DNA from: Nitrococcus sp.
GTDB lineage: Bacteria > Pseudomonadota > Gammaproteobacteria > Nitrococcales > Nitrococcaceae
Reading direction: 5' to 3'
Assembly: GCA_030452365.1 (NCBI GenBank)
Contig: JAKDMK010000195.1
Location: 1 to 5,274, forward strand
DNA length: 5,274 nt
Shown here: piece by piece, positions 1 to 5,274 of the stretch
Numbering within the stretch: position 1 is the first letter of the stretch
Layout: each line of letters begins with the position of its first letter
Notes under the pieces: model-generated
The model's database searches: none
The model's input: the letters and a program-made list of their open reading frames with translations, nothing else
Told to the model about the DNA's origin: nothing
Position numbers and translations under genes: made by a program

Positions 1-1
1 C

Positions 2-607
2 CCCGTGCCGACCCGGTCGGACGCCGCTGCCGTGGCAGCGGCGGCCAGGCGCTTTGAAGACCTCGGTGCCCACGTCGAGGAGGTGGACCCCGGCTTCCTC
101 AATCCGCGCGAGGCATTCGATCGATTGTTCTATAGCGGCGCGGCCAATGCTCTGCGGACAATCTCGGCCGAGCAGCGCCGTGCGATGGATCCGGCGCTCG
201 TTCGGGTGGCCGAATGGGCGGAGCGGCTCTCGATGCTGGATTATCTGGCGGCGATCAATGAACGGGCCGAGCTGATTGAGCGCATGAATCGCTTCCATGA
301 ACGCTATCAGCTGCTGCTCACGCCGACCTTGCCGATCGCCGCCTTCGATGGCGGGCTAGAAGTCCCGCAACACTGGCACGATGAACGCTGGCCCTCTTGG
401 ACCCCGTTCACCTATCCGTTCAATATGACCGGGCAGCCGGCGATCTCCGTGCCTTGCGGTTTTACCCGCGCAGGATTGCCCATAGGCCTGCAGATTATAG
501 GAGCGCGTCACCGCGACGAGTGGGTGCTGCGGGCGGCCCATACGTATCAGGGCATTGCGCCCTTGATGGAACACCGGCCTGCCCTGTTCGGACAACGACG
601 CGGCTAA
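2..607 (+). CDS. Amidase-signature family hydrolase, C-terminal part (5' end outside window)
   Basis: This is the last ~200 residues of an amidase-signature enzyme (GatA/amidase type), which hydrolyses a carboxamide to acid plus ammonia, or transfers the ammonia. The frame is open to the left edge, so the GTG at base 5 is probably internal and not the start. Visible family marks, numbered from that GTG, are LLLTPTLP at 103-110, YPFNMTGQPAISVPCG at about 136-151 and GLPIGLQIIG at 157-166, the usual C-terminal block of the family. The region before these (AAAARRFEDLGAHVEEVD) is the helix-strand unit that follows the catalytic core. The Ser-cisSer-Lys triad would lie upstream and cannot be checked. 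Family members run to roughly 450-500 residues, so about 40% is visible. The TAA at 605-607 lies 24 bases before the aldehyde dehydrogenase ATG, implying one transcript. The family assignment is strong; the substrate is unknown, and the label aspartyl/glutamyl-tRNA amidotransferase, often given to such genes, is unlikely in this catabolic setting. Confidence 0.9.
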   Translation, partial: PVPTRSDAAAVAAAARRFEDLGAHVEEVDPGFLNPREAFDRLFYSGAANALRTISAEQRRAMDPALVRVAEWAERLSMLDYLAAINERAELIERMNRFHERYQLLLTPTLPIAAFDGGLEVPQHWHDERWPSWTPFTYPFNMTGQPAISVPCGFTRAGLPIGLQIIGARHRDEWVLRAAHTYQGIAPLMEHRPALFGQRRG

Positions 608-631
608 CTAATCAAAGCGGAGACGGACACC

Positions 632-2074
632 ATGATCGAATCGCCATTGCTTACTCACCTCAAGGGCTACATCGGCGGCCAGTGGCTTGGCGCCGATAGC
701 GCCGAGACGCTCGCCGTGTCCAACCCGGCGGACGGGGCGCACCTGGCCGACGTGCCCAAGATGGGCCGTGTAGAAACCTTACGCGCCATCGACGCCGCCG
801 CAGCGGCGCTAGATCAGCGCGCCAGTCTCGAGCAGCGCGCCCGCTGGCTGCAGCAGATCGCGAAGGCGCTGCGTGCGCAGCGCGAAGAGATGGGTCGGAT
901 CCTGACCATGGAACACGGCAAACCTTTGAAGGAGGCCCAGAGCGAGGTGGATTACGCCGCCGGCTTCTTTCGCTTCTGCGCAGAGCATGTCGATCGGCTC
1001 GGCCCGCGCACCTTGGAGGAGCGGCCACGCAATTGCAGCTGGGACATCCACTATCGGCCGGCCGGGGTGGTGGGATTGATCACGCCGTGGAATTTCCCCA
1101 TCGGCATGATCGCCAAGAAGCTCAGCGCGGCCCTGGCGGCGGATTGCGCTTGCCTCATCAAACCCTCGGCAAAGACGCCGCTCACCATGATCGCGCTGTT
1201 CAGCTTGCTCGAGCGGGAGCTCGACCTTCCCGCGGGCAAGGTCAATCTGGTCACGGGATCGGCCGCGCCGATCACAGACGCCTTGTTCGAGCATCCGGCG
1301 GTGCGCCTGATCAGCTTCACGGGCTCCACCGAAATTGGCCGCGAGCTTATTCGCAAGAGCGCGGAGGGTATCAAGCGACTCACATTGGAGCTTGGCGGCA
1401 ATGCGCCCTACATCGTCTTCGACGACGCCAATCTCGAGCAAGCCGCTGATAATCTGATCGCCAACAAATTCCGCGGCGGCGGCCAGACCTGTGTTTGTGC
1501 CAACCGCATCCTTGTCCAAGGTGAGGTCGCCGAGTCATTTGCCGAGCAGGTGGCACAACGAGTGCGGAGGATGCGCGTAGGCAATGGCCTGGAAGAGGGC
1601 ACCGATCTCGGGCCGCTGATCGATGACAATGCAGTCGCCAAAGTCCGGCGTCACGTGGAGGATGCACTCAGCAAAGGCGCGCGCAGGCTTGCCGGCGGCA
1701 ATGCCGGCGCCGCAAGCGGGAACTATTATCCGCCGACCGTGCTGATCGATGTGCCGAAGGACGCGCTTTGCAATCGCGAGGAAACCTTCGGCCCGCTCGT
1801 GCCCATAGCCACCTTTCAGGACGAGGCCGAGGCCGTTCGGATCGCCAACGACACTGAATACGGCCTGGCGGCGTATGTGTTCTCCGGCGACCTGGAGCGA
1901 GCCCGGCGGGTCGCCGAGCAGTTGCATTTCGGCCACGTGGGGCTTAATACCGGAACGGGTCCTACGCCGGAGGCACCCTTTGGCGGCATGAAGCAATCGG
2001 GCTACGGTCGCGAGGGCGGGTACGAAGGCTTATACGAGTTTACCGAGGCGCAGACCCTGCCGCATCCCGAATGA
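632..2074 (+). CDS. gabD: Succinate-semialdehyde dehydrogenase-like aldehyde dehydrogenase
   Basis: A complete 480-residue cytosolic aldehyde dehydrogenase, the normal GabD length. It should oxidise succinate semialdehyde (or a similar omega-semialdehyde) to the acid with NAD(P)+. Visible motifs are TPWNFP with the oxyanion Asn154, Lys177 in IKPSAKTP, the cofactor-loop GSTEIG at 231-236, general base Glu253 in LELGGNAP, catalytic Cys287 in GGGQTCVCANR, and EETFGP at 383-388. The Cys287-Val-Cys289 pair matches GabD enzymes, where a disulfide across this loop is a known redox switch in the human enzyme. After Lys177 the position that carries Glu in NAD-specific ALDH2 is Ala180, followed by Lys181, which would tolerate or favour NADP+; this is inference. 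The C-terminus (NTGTGPTPEAPFGG) also fits this branch. The ATG at 632 has GGAG at 619-622, nine bases upstream. It is probably cotranscribed with the amidase and converges on the aminotransferase. Glutarate- or ketoglutarate-semialdehyde dehydrogenases are close relatives and remain possible. Confidence 0.93.
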   Translation: MIESPLLTHLKGYIGGQWLGADSAETLAVSNPADGAHLADVPKMGRVETLRAIDAAAAALDQRASLEQRARWLQQIAKALRAQREEMGRILTMEHGKPLKEAQSEVDYAAGFFRFCAEHVDRLGPRTLEERPRNCSWDIHYRPAGVVGLITPWNFPIGMIAKKLSAALAADCACLIKPSAKTPLTMIALFSLLERELDLPAGKVNLVTGSAAPITDALFEHPAVRLISFTGSTEIGRELIRKSAEGIKRLTLELGGNAPYIVFDDANLEQAADNLIANKFRGGGQTCVCANRILVQGEVAESFAEQVAQRVRRMRVGNGLEEGTDLGPLIDDNAVAKVRRHVEDALSKGARRLAGGNAGAASGNYYPPTVLIDVPKDALCNREETFGPLVPIATFQDEAEAVRIANDTEYGLAAYVFSGDLERARRVAEQLHFGHVGLNTGTGPTPEAPFGGMKQSGYGREGGYEGLYEFTEAQTLPHPE

Positions 2075-2086
2075 ATCGCCACAGCG

Positions 2087-2119
2087 CCCCCGCGGGCGGG
2101 CCTAGATCGGCCGCGGGGG
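2087..2119. terminator. GC-rich hairpin between convergent genes, possible bidirectional terminator
   Basis: CCCCCGCGG at 2087-2095 pairs perfectly with CCGCGGGGG at 2111-2119, a 9-bp all-GC stem around a 15-base loop. It begins 12 bases after the aldehyde dehydrogenase stop and ends 24 bases before the aminotransferase stop, exactly where a shared terminator for two converging transcripts would be. Neither strand has a T-run after the stem, so it is not a textbook intrinsic terminator. It may act as a transcript-end barrier, with Rho, or as an RNA 3'-end protector. Confidence 0.5.
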
Positions 2120-2143
2120 ACTGGGCAAGCAATATCGATTCGA

Positions 2144-3409
2144 TTAGCGCGTTTGCTCAAGCGCCTCCTCGAACTGCTTGACCGCCCAATCGATTTGATC
2201 AGCCGTCACGATCAGCGGCGGCAGCCAGCGAACGACCTGGCCACCGTAGGCGCCGCAACGGATAAGGAGCAGCCCGCGCCGTTCGGCCTCCTTGAGCAGC
2301 CGTGCGGCGCGCTCGCCATCGGGGTTACCTTGGTCATCCACTATGTAAAGACCTTGCATCAATCCCAAGCCGCGCACATCGCCGATCTCAGGGTAGCGCC
2401 GCGCCAGAGCCGTGAAGTGGCGGCGCAGCTGTTGGCCGCGCTCGCGCGCATTCTCTACCAGTCCTTCCTCACGGATGACCGCCAAGGTCGCCAGCGCGGC
2501 TGCGCAGGCCACGGCATTGCCGCCGTAGGTGCCGCCCTGGGACCCGGGCCAGCCCCGGTTCATTAGCTCGGCCGGCGCGCCGAGTACCGACAGCGGGAAG
2601 CCGCTCGCAAGCCCCTTGGCCGTTACCACGACATCCGGGACCACATCGAAATGATCATGGCCCCAGTAGCGACCCGTGCGGCCATTGCCGGCCTGGACCT
2701 CGTCCAAGACAAGGAGCATTCCATGATGATCGCAGCGCTCGCGCAGCCCCTGCATGAACGCCTTGTTCGCCGGTACATAGCCGCTCTCGCCTTGGACCGG
2801 CTCGATCAGCATCGCCGCCGTCTCCTTGGGAACACTGTAGGTCTGGAGTATGTGGTCGAGCTCGCGCAGGCAGAACCGGTTTGTTGTCTCCTCATCCCAG
2901 CCGTACCAGTAGGTATCGGGGAATGGGGCTACGACGACTCCGCCCATCATCGGCTGCAGGCCGGCGCGGATGGGGGCGCTGGAGGTCGTCATCGACAGTG
3001 CGCCCATGGTCCTGCCGTGAAACCCCCCGCGGAAGACGATTATGTTGGGCTTGCCCGTGGCCTGGCGGCTAAGCCGCAGCGCTCCCTCGATGGCTTCGGT
3101 GCCCGCGTTGGCAAAAAAGAAGCTGTCGATCCGCCCCGGCATGAGCTCTCCCAGCTGTTCGCAGAGCTCTAGGATGCGAGGATGGCGGACGATGGCGTAC
3201 TGCCCATGGATCAGCTCGGCGGCCTGACGCTGTGCCGCCTCGACTACCTTCGGGTGACAATGACCGGTGCTGGTGACACCGATGCCCGAGCTCAAATCCA
3301 GATAGCGATTGCCCTCGTGATCATAGAGGTAGGCACCCTCACCGCGAACGGCCAAGATATCGCTGGATTGCTTGAGCAGCGGTGACAGACGGCCAATATG
3401 CTCGCTCAT
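2144..3409 (-). CDS. gabT: Class III PLP-dependent aminotransferase, 4-aminobutyrate aminotransferase-like
   Basis: A complete 421-residue fold-type I, class III aminotransferase, within a few residues of E. coli GabT in length. It is predicted to move the terminal amino group of 4-aminobutyrate (or a related omega-amino acid) to 2-oxoglutarate, giving a semialdehyde and glutamate. Landmarks are GTEA at 103-106 (phosphate binding), FHGRT at 130-134, Glu208 in EPVQGE, Asp236 and Gln239 in LDEVQAGNGRTG, the Schiff-base Lys265 in VTAKGLASGFP, Thr294 in GGTYGGN, and Arg394 in VRWLPPL for the alpha-carboxylate. Ile43, Glu208 and Val238 align with Ile50, Glu211 and Val241, the residues known to shape the E. 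coli GabT pocket, which supports a GABA-type substrate over ornithine or acetylornithine. The start is fixed by a near-perfect Shine-Dalgarno site at 3416-3423. It faces the semialdehyde dehydrogenase, the enzyme of the next step, and follows the hydroxy-acid dehydrogenase on its own strand after 137 bases. Beta-alanine, 5-aminovalerate or a diamine are possible alternatives. Confidence 0.92.
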   Translation of the reverse strand: MSEHIGRLSPLLKQSSDILAVRGEGAYLYDHEGNRYLDLSSGIGVTSTGHCHPKVVEAAQRQAAELIHGQYAIVRHPRILELCEQLGELMPGRIDSFFFANAGTEAIEGALRLSRQATGKPNIIVFRGGFHGRTMGALSMTTSSAPIRAGLQPMMGGVVVAPFPDTYWYGWDEETTNRFCLRELDHILQTYSVPKETAAMLIEPVQGESGYVPANKAFMQGLRERCDHHGMLLVLDEVQAGNGRTGRYWGHDHFDVVPDVVVTAKGLASGFPLSVLGAPAELMNRGWPGSQGGTYGGNAVACAAALATLAVIREEGLVENARERGQQLRRHFTALARRYPEIGDVRGLGLMQGLYIVDDQGNPDGERAARLLKEAERRGLLLIRCGAYGGQVVRWLPPLIVTADQIDWAVKQFEEALEQTR

Positions 3410-3546
3410 TTATCGCCTCCTTCGGACCGCGGTGAGCCCGCGCTCCGTTGCGCCTGCGCCACGTCCGGGTTCAACAGCATCACGGGCAGACTATCCACGG
3501 CTTGTTTCGCCGCATCTATTCCGTACCAAATGCCTTCATTGGCGTT
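3410..3546 (-). other. Intergenic region, dehydrogenase to aminotransferase, with an open reading stretch
   Basis: These 137 bases follow the dehydrogenase stop and precede the aminotransferase start. They hold the aminotransferase ribosome binding site at the 3' end. I find no convincing sigma-70 -35/-10 pair, no sigma-54 GG-N10-GC element and no terminator hairpin, so read-through from the dehydrogenase gene is the simplest reading. The frame that continues in phase past the dehydrogenase TGA stays open for 46 codons and closes with a TGA overlapping the aminotransferase ATG (ATGA). A possible GTG start at 3498 would give 30 residues, but no Shine-Dalgarno site precedes it and I do not recognise the peptide. 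I do not call it a gene. Confidence 0.4.
3416..3423 (-). promoter_or_regulatory. Strong ribosome binding site of the aminotransferase
   Basis: On the minus strand the bases read GAAGGAGG, ending six bases before the ATG at 3409-3407. This is almost the full anti-16S complement and is clearly the best Shine-Dalgarno site in the window. It settles the aminotransferase start and suggests it is translated more strongly than the dehydrogenase upstream of it, whose site is weak. Confidence 0.8.
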
Positions 3547-4707
3547 TCATCCGAGCCGTCTGATCACGGCGTCTCCCACCTCGGTGGTTGACCGGGGGCG
3601 CAGGCCGTGCTCACGCAAATCCATGGCCACCGCATCGCGCAGCTTGCGACCCATGGCGGCCGCGGCCGGATCCTCCTCACCCATCCAATCAAGCATCATC
3701 GCGGCCGTGAGCAACATGGCCTGCGGACCGGCCTGGTTACGGCCCGCGATATCGGGCGCGCTACCGTGCGTGGGCTCGAACATGGGCGGCTGGCTGCGAT
3801 CGGCGGGATTGAGATTGCAGGAAGGGGCCACACCCATACCACCGGCCAGCACGGCTGCCAAGTCGGTGAGGATGTCGCCGTGCAGGTTGCTCGCCACCAC
3901 CACATCAAAGCGCCAGGGCGCCGTCACGAATTTCATGCACGCGGCATCAACCAGCTCGTGCTGATTAGCCACATCCGGATACTCGCGCGCCACCGCGTCG
4001 AACACCTCCGAGTACATTTCACCCCAGTAGCGCAGCGCATTACGCTTAGTGATCAGGCAGACTTCGCTGCGGGCAGCGTCCCCGGTGGGCAGGGGAAACT
4101 CCCGGTCGCGGCGCGAGCCGGCTGCACGTTCCGCCGCGCGCTGGCGGGCGCGCTCGAAAGCGTGGCGAAAGATGCGCGCCGCACCGGTATGGGTGAAGAC
4201 CGCGACCTGAGTGGCCACTTCTCGCGCCGTGCCCGGCGCCAACCGCCCGCCTTGGTCGACGTACTCACCCTCGCTGTTCTCGCGCACCACGAGCACGTCG
4301 ATCGCATCGGCGCGGGGATCAGCTAGGTATTGCGGTGCGCCCGGCAGATGCAGGGCGGGGCGTTCGCAAGCCCACTGATCGAAGCCCTTGCGTATTTCAA
4401 GCAGCGGTGCCAATGCAACGGCATCCGGCAGACGATGGCGCCGTGCATCATCAGCGGGCCCCGGATCGCCCAGCGCTCCCAGCAAAAGCACGTCAAACTC
4501 GGCCAGGGTCTGGCGCCAGCCAACCGGCCACATCTCACCGTGGCTGCGGTGCCAGGCGTGCGAAGGCCAAGGAACCTCGGCCAGCTCCAACGCGGGCCTG
4601 CCCTGCGCGGTCAGCGCCTGCAGCGCCGCGACCGTCACCGACATCACCTCCGGGCCGATGCCATCGCCGGGCAGCACGGCCACCTTCCAACTCGATCGTC
4701 TGTGCAT
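3547..4707 (-). CDS. Isocitrate/isopropylmalate dehydrogenase family, tartrate/D-malate dehydrogenase-like
   Basis: A complete 386-residue member of the beta-decarboxylating dehydrogenase family, which oxidises a 2-hydroxy acid with NAD+ and Mg2+ or Mn2+. Landmarks are LPGDGIGPE at 12-20, the substrate arginines Arg106 (LEIRKGFD), Arg116 (CERP) and Arg142 (VVRENSEGEY), Lys221 in ITKRNALRY, metal-site Asp254, Asp278 and Asp282 (VDAACMKF, GDILTDL), and the cofactor loop HGSAPDIAG at 314-322. VVRENSEGEY and HTGAARIFRHAFE place it nearer the tartrate/D-malate dehydrogenase branch (TtuC, DmlA) than LeuB or Icd. It is about 25-30 residues longer than usual, mostly from an Arg/Ala-rich charged segment at about 188-213. 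Family enzymes read ANP after the cofactor loop; here it is AGP (326-328), replacing a normally conserved Asn. The ATG at 4707 is the only usable start, since TGA precedes it in frame ten codons upstream; its Shine-Dalgarno AGGGG is only three bases away, suggesting weak or controlled translation. The exact substrate cannot be read from sequence. Confidence 0.88.
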   Translation of the reverse strand: MHRRSSWKVAVLPGDGIGPEVMSVTVAALQALTAQGRPALELAEVPWPSHAWHRSHGEMWPVGWRQTLAEFDVLLLGALGDPGPADDARRHRLPDAVALAPLLEIRKGFDQWACERPALHLPGAPQYLADPRADAIDVLVVRENSEGEYVDQGGRLAPGTAREVATQVAVFTHTGAARIFRHAFERARQRAAERAAGSRRDREFPLPTGDAARSEVCLITKRNALRYWGEMYSEVFDAVAREYPDVANQHELVDAACMKFVTAPWRFDVVVASNLHGDILTDLAAVLAGGMGVAPSCNLNPADRSQPPMFEPTHGSAPDIAGRNQAGPQAMLLTAAMMLDWMGEEDPAAAAMGRKLRDAVAMDLREHGLRPRSTTEVGDAVIRRLG

Positions 4708-4710
4708 AGT

Positions 4711-4753
4711 CCCCTGTCGAGTCGCTTGTGTTTCTCACCATAGCAGACAGGGG
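4711..4753. repeat. Perfect 8-base inverted repeat upstream of the dehydrogenase, possible operator or hairpin
   Basis: CCCCTGTC at 4711-4718 is matched by its exact reverse complement GACAGGGG at 4746-4753, with 27 bases between. The arm next to the gene contains the AGGGG ribosome binding site of the dehydrogenase, three bases before its ATG. If both arms are transcribed, the stem would hide that site. If transcription starts from the -10-like element between the arms, the far arm lies within the promoter and the pair would instead be two half-sites for a regulator. The repeat is seen directly; its role is inference. Confidence 0.55.
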
Positions 4754-4767
4754 CTACGGTGGACCAA
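4737..4767 (-). promoter_or_regulatory. Possible promoter of the dehydrogenase gene (extended -10)
   Basis: On the minus strand TGCTATGGT (4745-4737) resembles an extended -10 element, with TG one base before TATGGT. A weak -35 candidate TTGGTC (4767-4762) lies 19 bases upstream, longer than the usual 17. Transcription would begin near 4730, giving a leader of about 22 bases. It is the only plausible promoter-like stretch between the barrel gene and the dehydrogenase, but the match is modest. Confidence 0.3.
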
Positions 4768-4815
4768 TGATGCAGGCGTGCGGAATAAGGTAGGCCCAAA
4801 CTGCGATGGATCCAT

Positions 4816-5274
4816 TCAGAAGCTCAGGATGGCCTGGGAGTAGAAATAAGCGGTATTACCATTACCGGCGGCGTTCGGTGCGTCCTTGAGAAAGCGGCCA
4901 TCGATCAGATAGGCTCCACCGAGCTCCAGGTCTAGGTTCTCAGGCAGGATAGTCGCCCGTACGCGCGCTTCGACCTGATGCCCGACAAAGGCGCCGGACC
5001 CACCGCTTGGATCCCGCACACCGGCGCTCGGCAGAGCATCGCGGTCGCTTGCAAGCCAAACTGCCCGGTAACCCACAAAGGCGTCAAGGTTTGGACTTGG
5101 CTCGACCTGGATCCTGGCTCCGGGCGAGCTGATGTTGCTGCGCGTCAGCGCCAAATAGATCCCCGTCGGCCCGAAATCGCTTCGAAGTGCTCCGAACAAA
5201 CTGTCGAACCGGTTGTTCTCGCCGTCGTTCGGATCCTCGTCGCCGCTCGCGTAGTCGTATTCCAGAACAAAACG
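4816..5274 (-). CDS. Alginate-export-type outer-membrane beta-barrel protein, C-terminal part
   Basis: The last 152 residues of an outer-membrane barrel related to the alginate export family (AlgE-like). The gene runs off the right edge, the frame is open to base 5274, and the signal peptide and N-terminal strands are not visible. The readable part starts FVLEYDYASGDEDPNDGENN, then FDSLFG, SDFGPTGIYLALTRSN, FVGYRAVWLASDRDA, GAFVGHQVEARV and LDLELGGAYLIDGRFLKDAPNA. Such alternating strands separated by Asp/Asn/Gly turns, together with the DYASGD and KDAP turns, are typical of this family. The protein ends in Phe (AILSF), the usual barrel-assembly signal. AlgE itself passes a polyanionic sugar chain, but many relatives occur without alginate genes and are thought to pass small organic anions; none of the visible neighbours is an alginate gene, so a solute porin is the better guess. 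It is followed by 108 bases and then the dehydrogenase on the same strand. Family call is good; cargo is unknown. Confidence 0.85.
   Translation of the reverse strand, partial: RFVLEYDYASGDEDPNDGENNRFDSLFGALRSDFGPTGIYLALTRSNISSPGARIQVEPSPNLDAFVGYRAVWLASDRDALPSAGVRDPSGGSGAFVGHQVEARVRATILPENLDLELGGAYLIDGRFLKDAPNAAGNGNTAYFYSQAILSF

Noticed and set aside
5..607. GTG at base 5 as the true start of the amidase
   Set aside because: The frame is open to the left edge and the remaining 200 residues lack the catalytic Ser-cisSer-Lys core, so the gene is cut by the window and is not a short complete protein.
809..1519. Long open frame (236 codons) antisense to the aldehyde dehydrogenase
   Set aside because: It mirrors the codon pattern of a clearly real gene in GC-rich DNA, its translation shows no family motif, and it has no ribosome binding site of its own.
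2651..3172. Open frame (173 codons) opposite the aminotransferase
   Set aside because: It overlaps the PLP-lysine and cofactor motifs of the aminotransferase on the other strand and has no domain signature.
3420..3470. Minus-strand TGGCGC...GCA stretch resembling a sigma-54 promoter upstream of the aminotransferase
   Set aside because: The spacing between the GG and GC dinucleotides does not fit the required GG-N10-GC arrangement.
3607..4326. Long open frame (239 codons) opposite the dehydrogenase
   Set aside because: It lies wholly inside the complementary dehydrogenase gene with its full catalytic motif set; the translation is rich in His/Gly/Arg with no recognisable domain, as expected of a shadow frame.
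4806..4815. Perfect 10-base palindrome ATGGATCCAT directly after the barrel gene stop
   Set aside because: It is short, has no loop and no T-run, so it is unlikely to be a terminator; it includes a BamHI-type hexamer that recurs elsewhere in the window by chance.

Overview
The window is GC-rich throughout, its codons favour G or C in the third position, and one product is an outer-membrane barrel protein. This points to a Gram-negative proteobacterium, most likely a gammaproteobacterium with a GC-rich genome; that placement is inference. There are five protein genes, two of them cut by the window edges. I see no RNA genes, insertion sequences, CRISPR arrays, attachment sites or replication origins.

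Layout: on the + strand, the C-terminal part of an amidase-signature hydrolase (2-607) is followed 24 bases later by a complete succinate-semialdehyde-type aldehyde dehydrogenase (632-2074, GabD-like). A GC-rich hairpin (2087-2119) separates this pair from three genes reading the other way. These are a class III, GabT-like aminotransferase (2144-3409), a tartrate/D-malate/isopropylmalate dehydrogenase-family enzyme (3547-4707), and the C-terminal part of an alginate-export-type outer-membrane barrel (4816-5274). No gene-free stretch exceeds about 140 bases.

Working model: the aminotransferase could turn 4-aminobutyrate or a related omega-amino acid into a semialdehyde, which the dehydrogenase would oxidise to succinate or a similar acid. 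The amidase sits directly upstream of the dehydrogenase and may release an acid or amino acid from an amide. The beta-decarboxylating dehydrogenase probably oxidises a 2-hydroxy acid such as tartrate, D-malate or an isopropylmalate-like compound, and the barrel may admit an anionic solute. The individual family calls are strong. That all five serve one route is inference from proximity only.

The least ordinary signals are three. The dehydrogenase carries an extra charged segment and lacks an Asn that is normally conserved in its cofactor loop. A perfect 8-base inverted repeat lies just upstream of the same gene and overlaps its ribosome binding site. The GC-rich hairpin between the convergent genes has no T-tract. 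I find no clearly new system; this reads as an ordinary catabolic island with some regulatory and enzymatic details to check.
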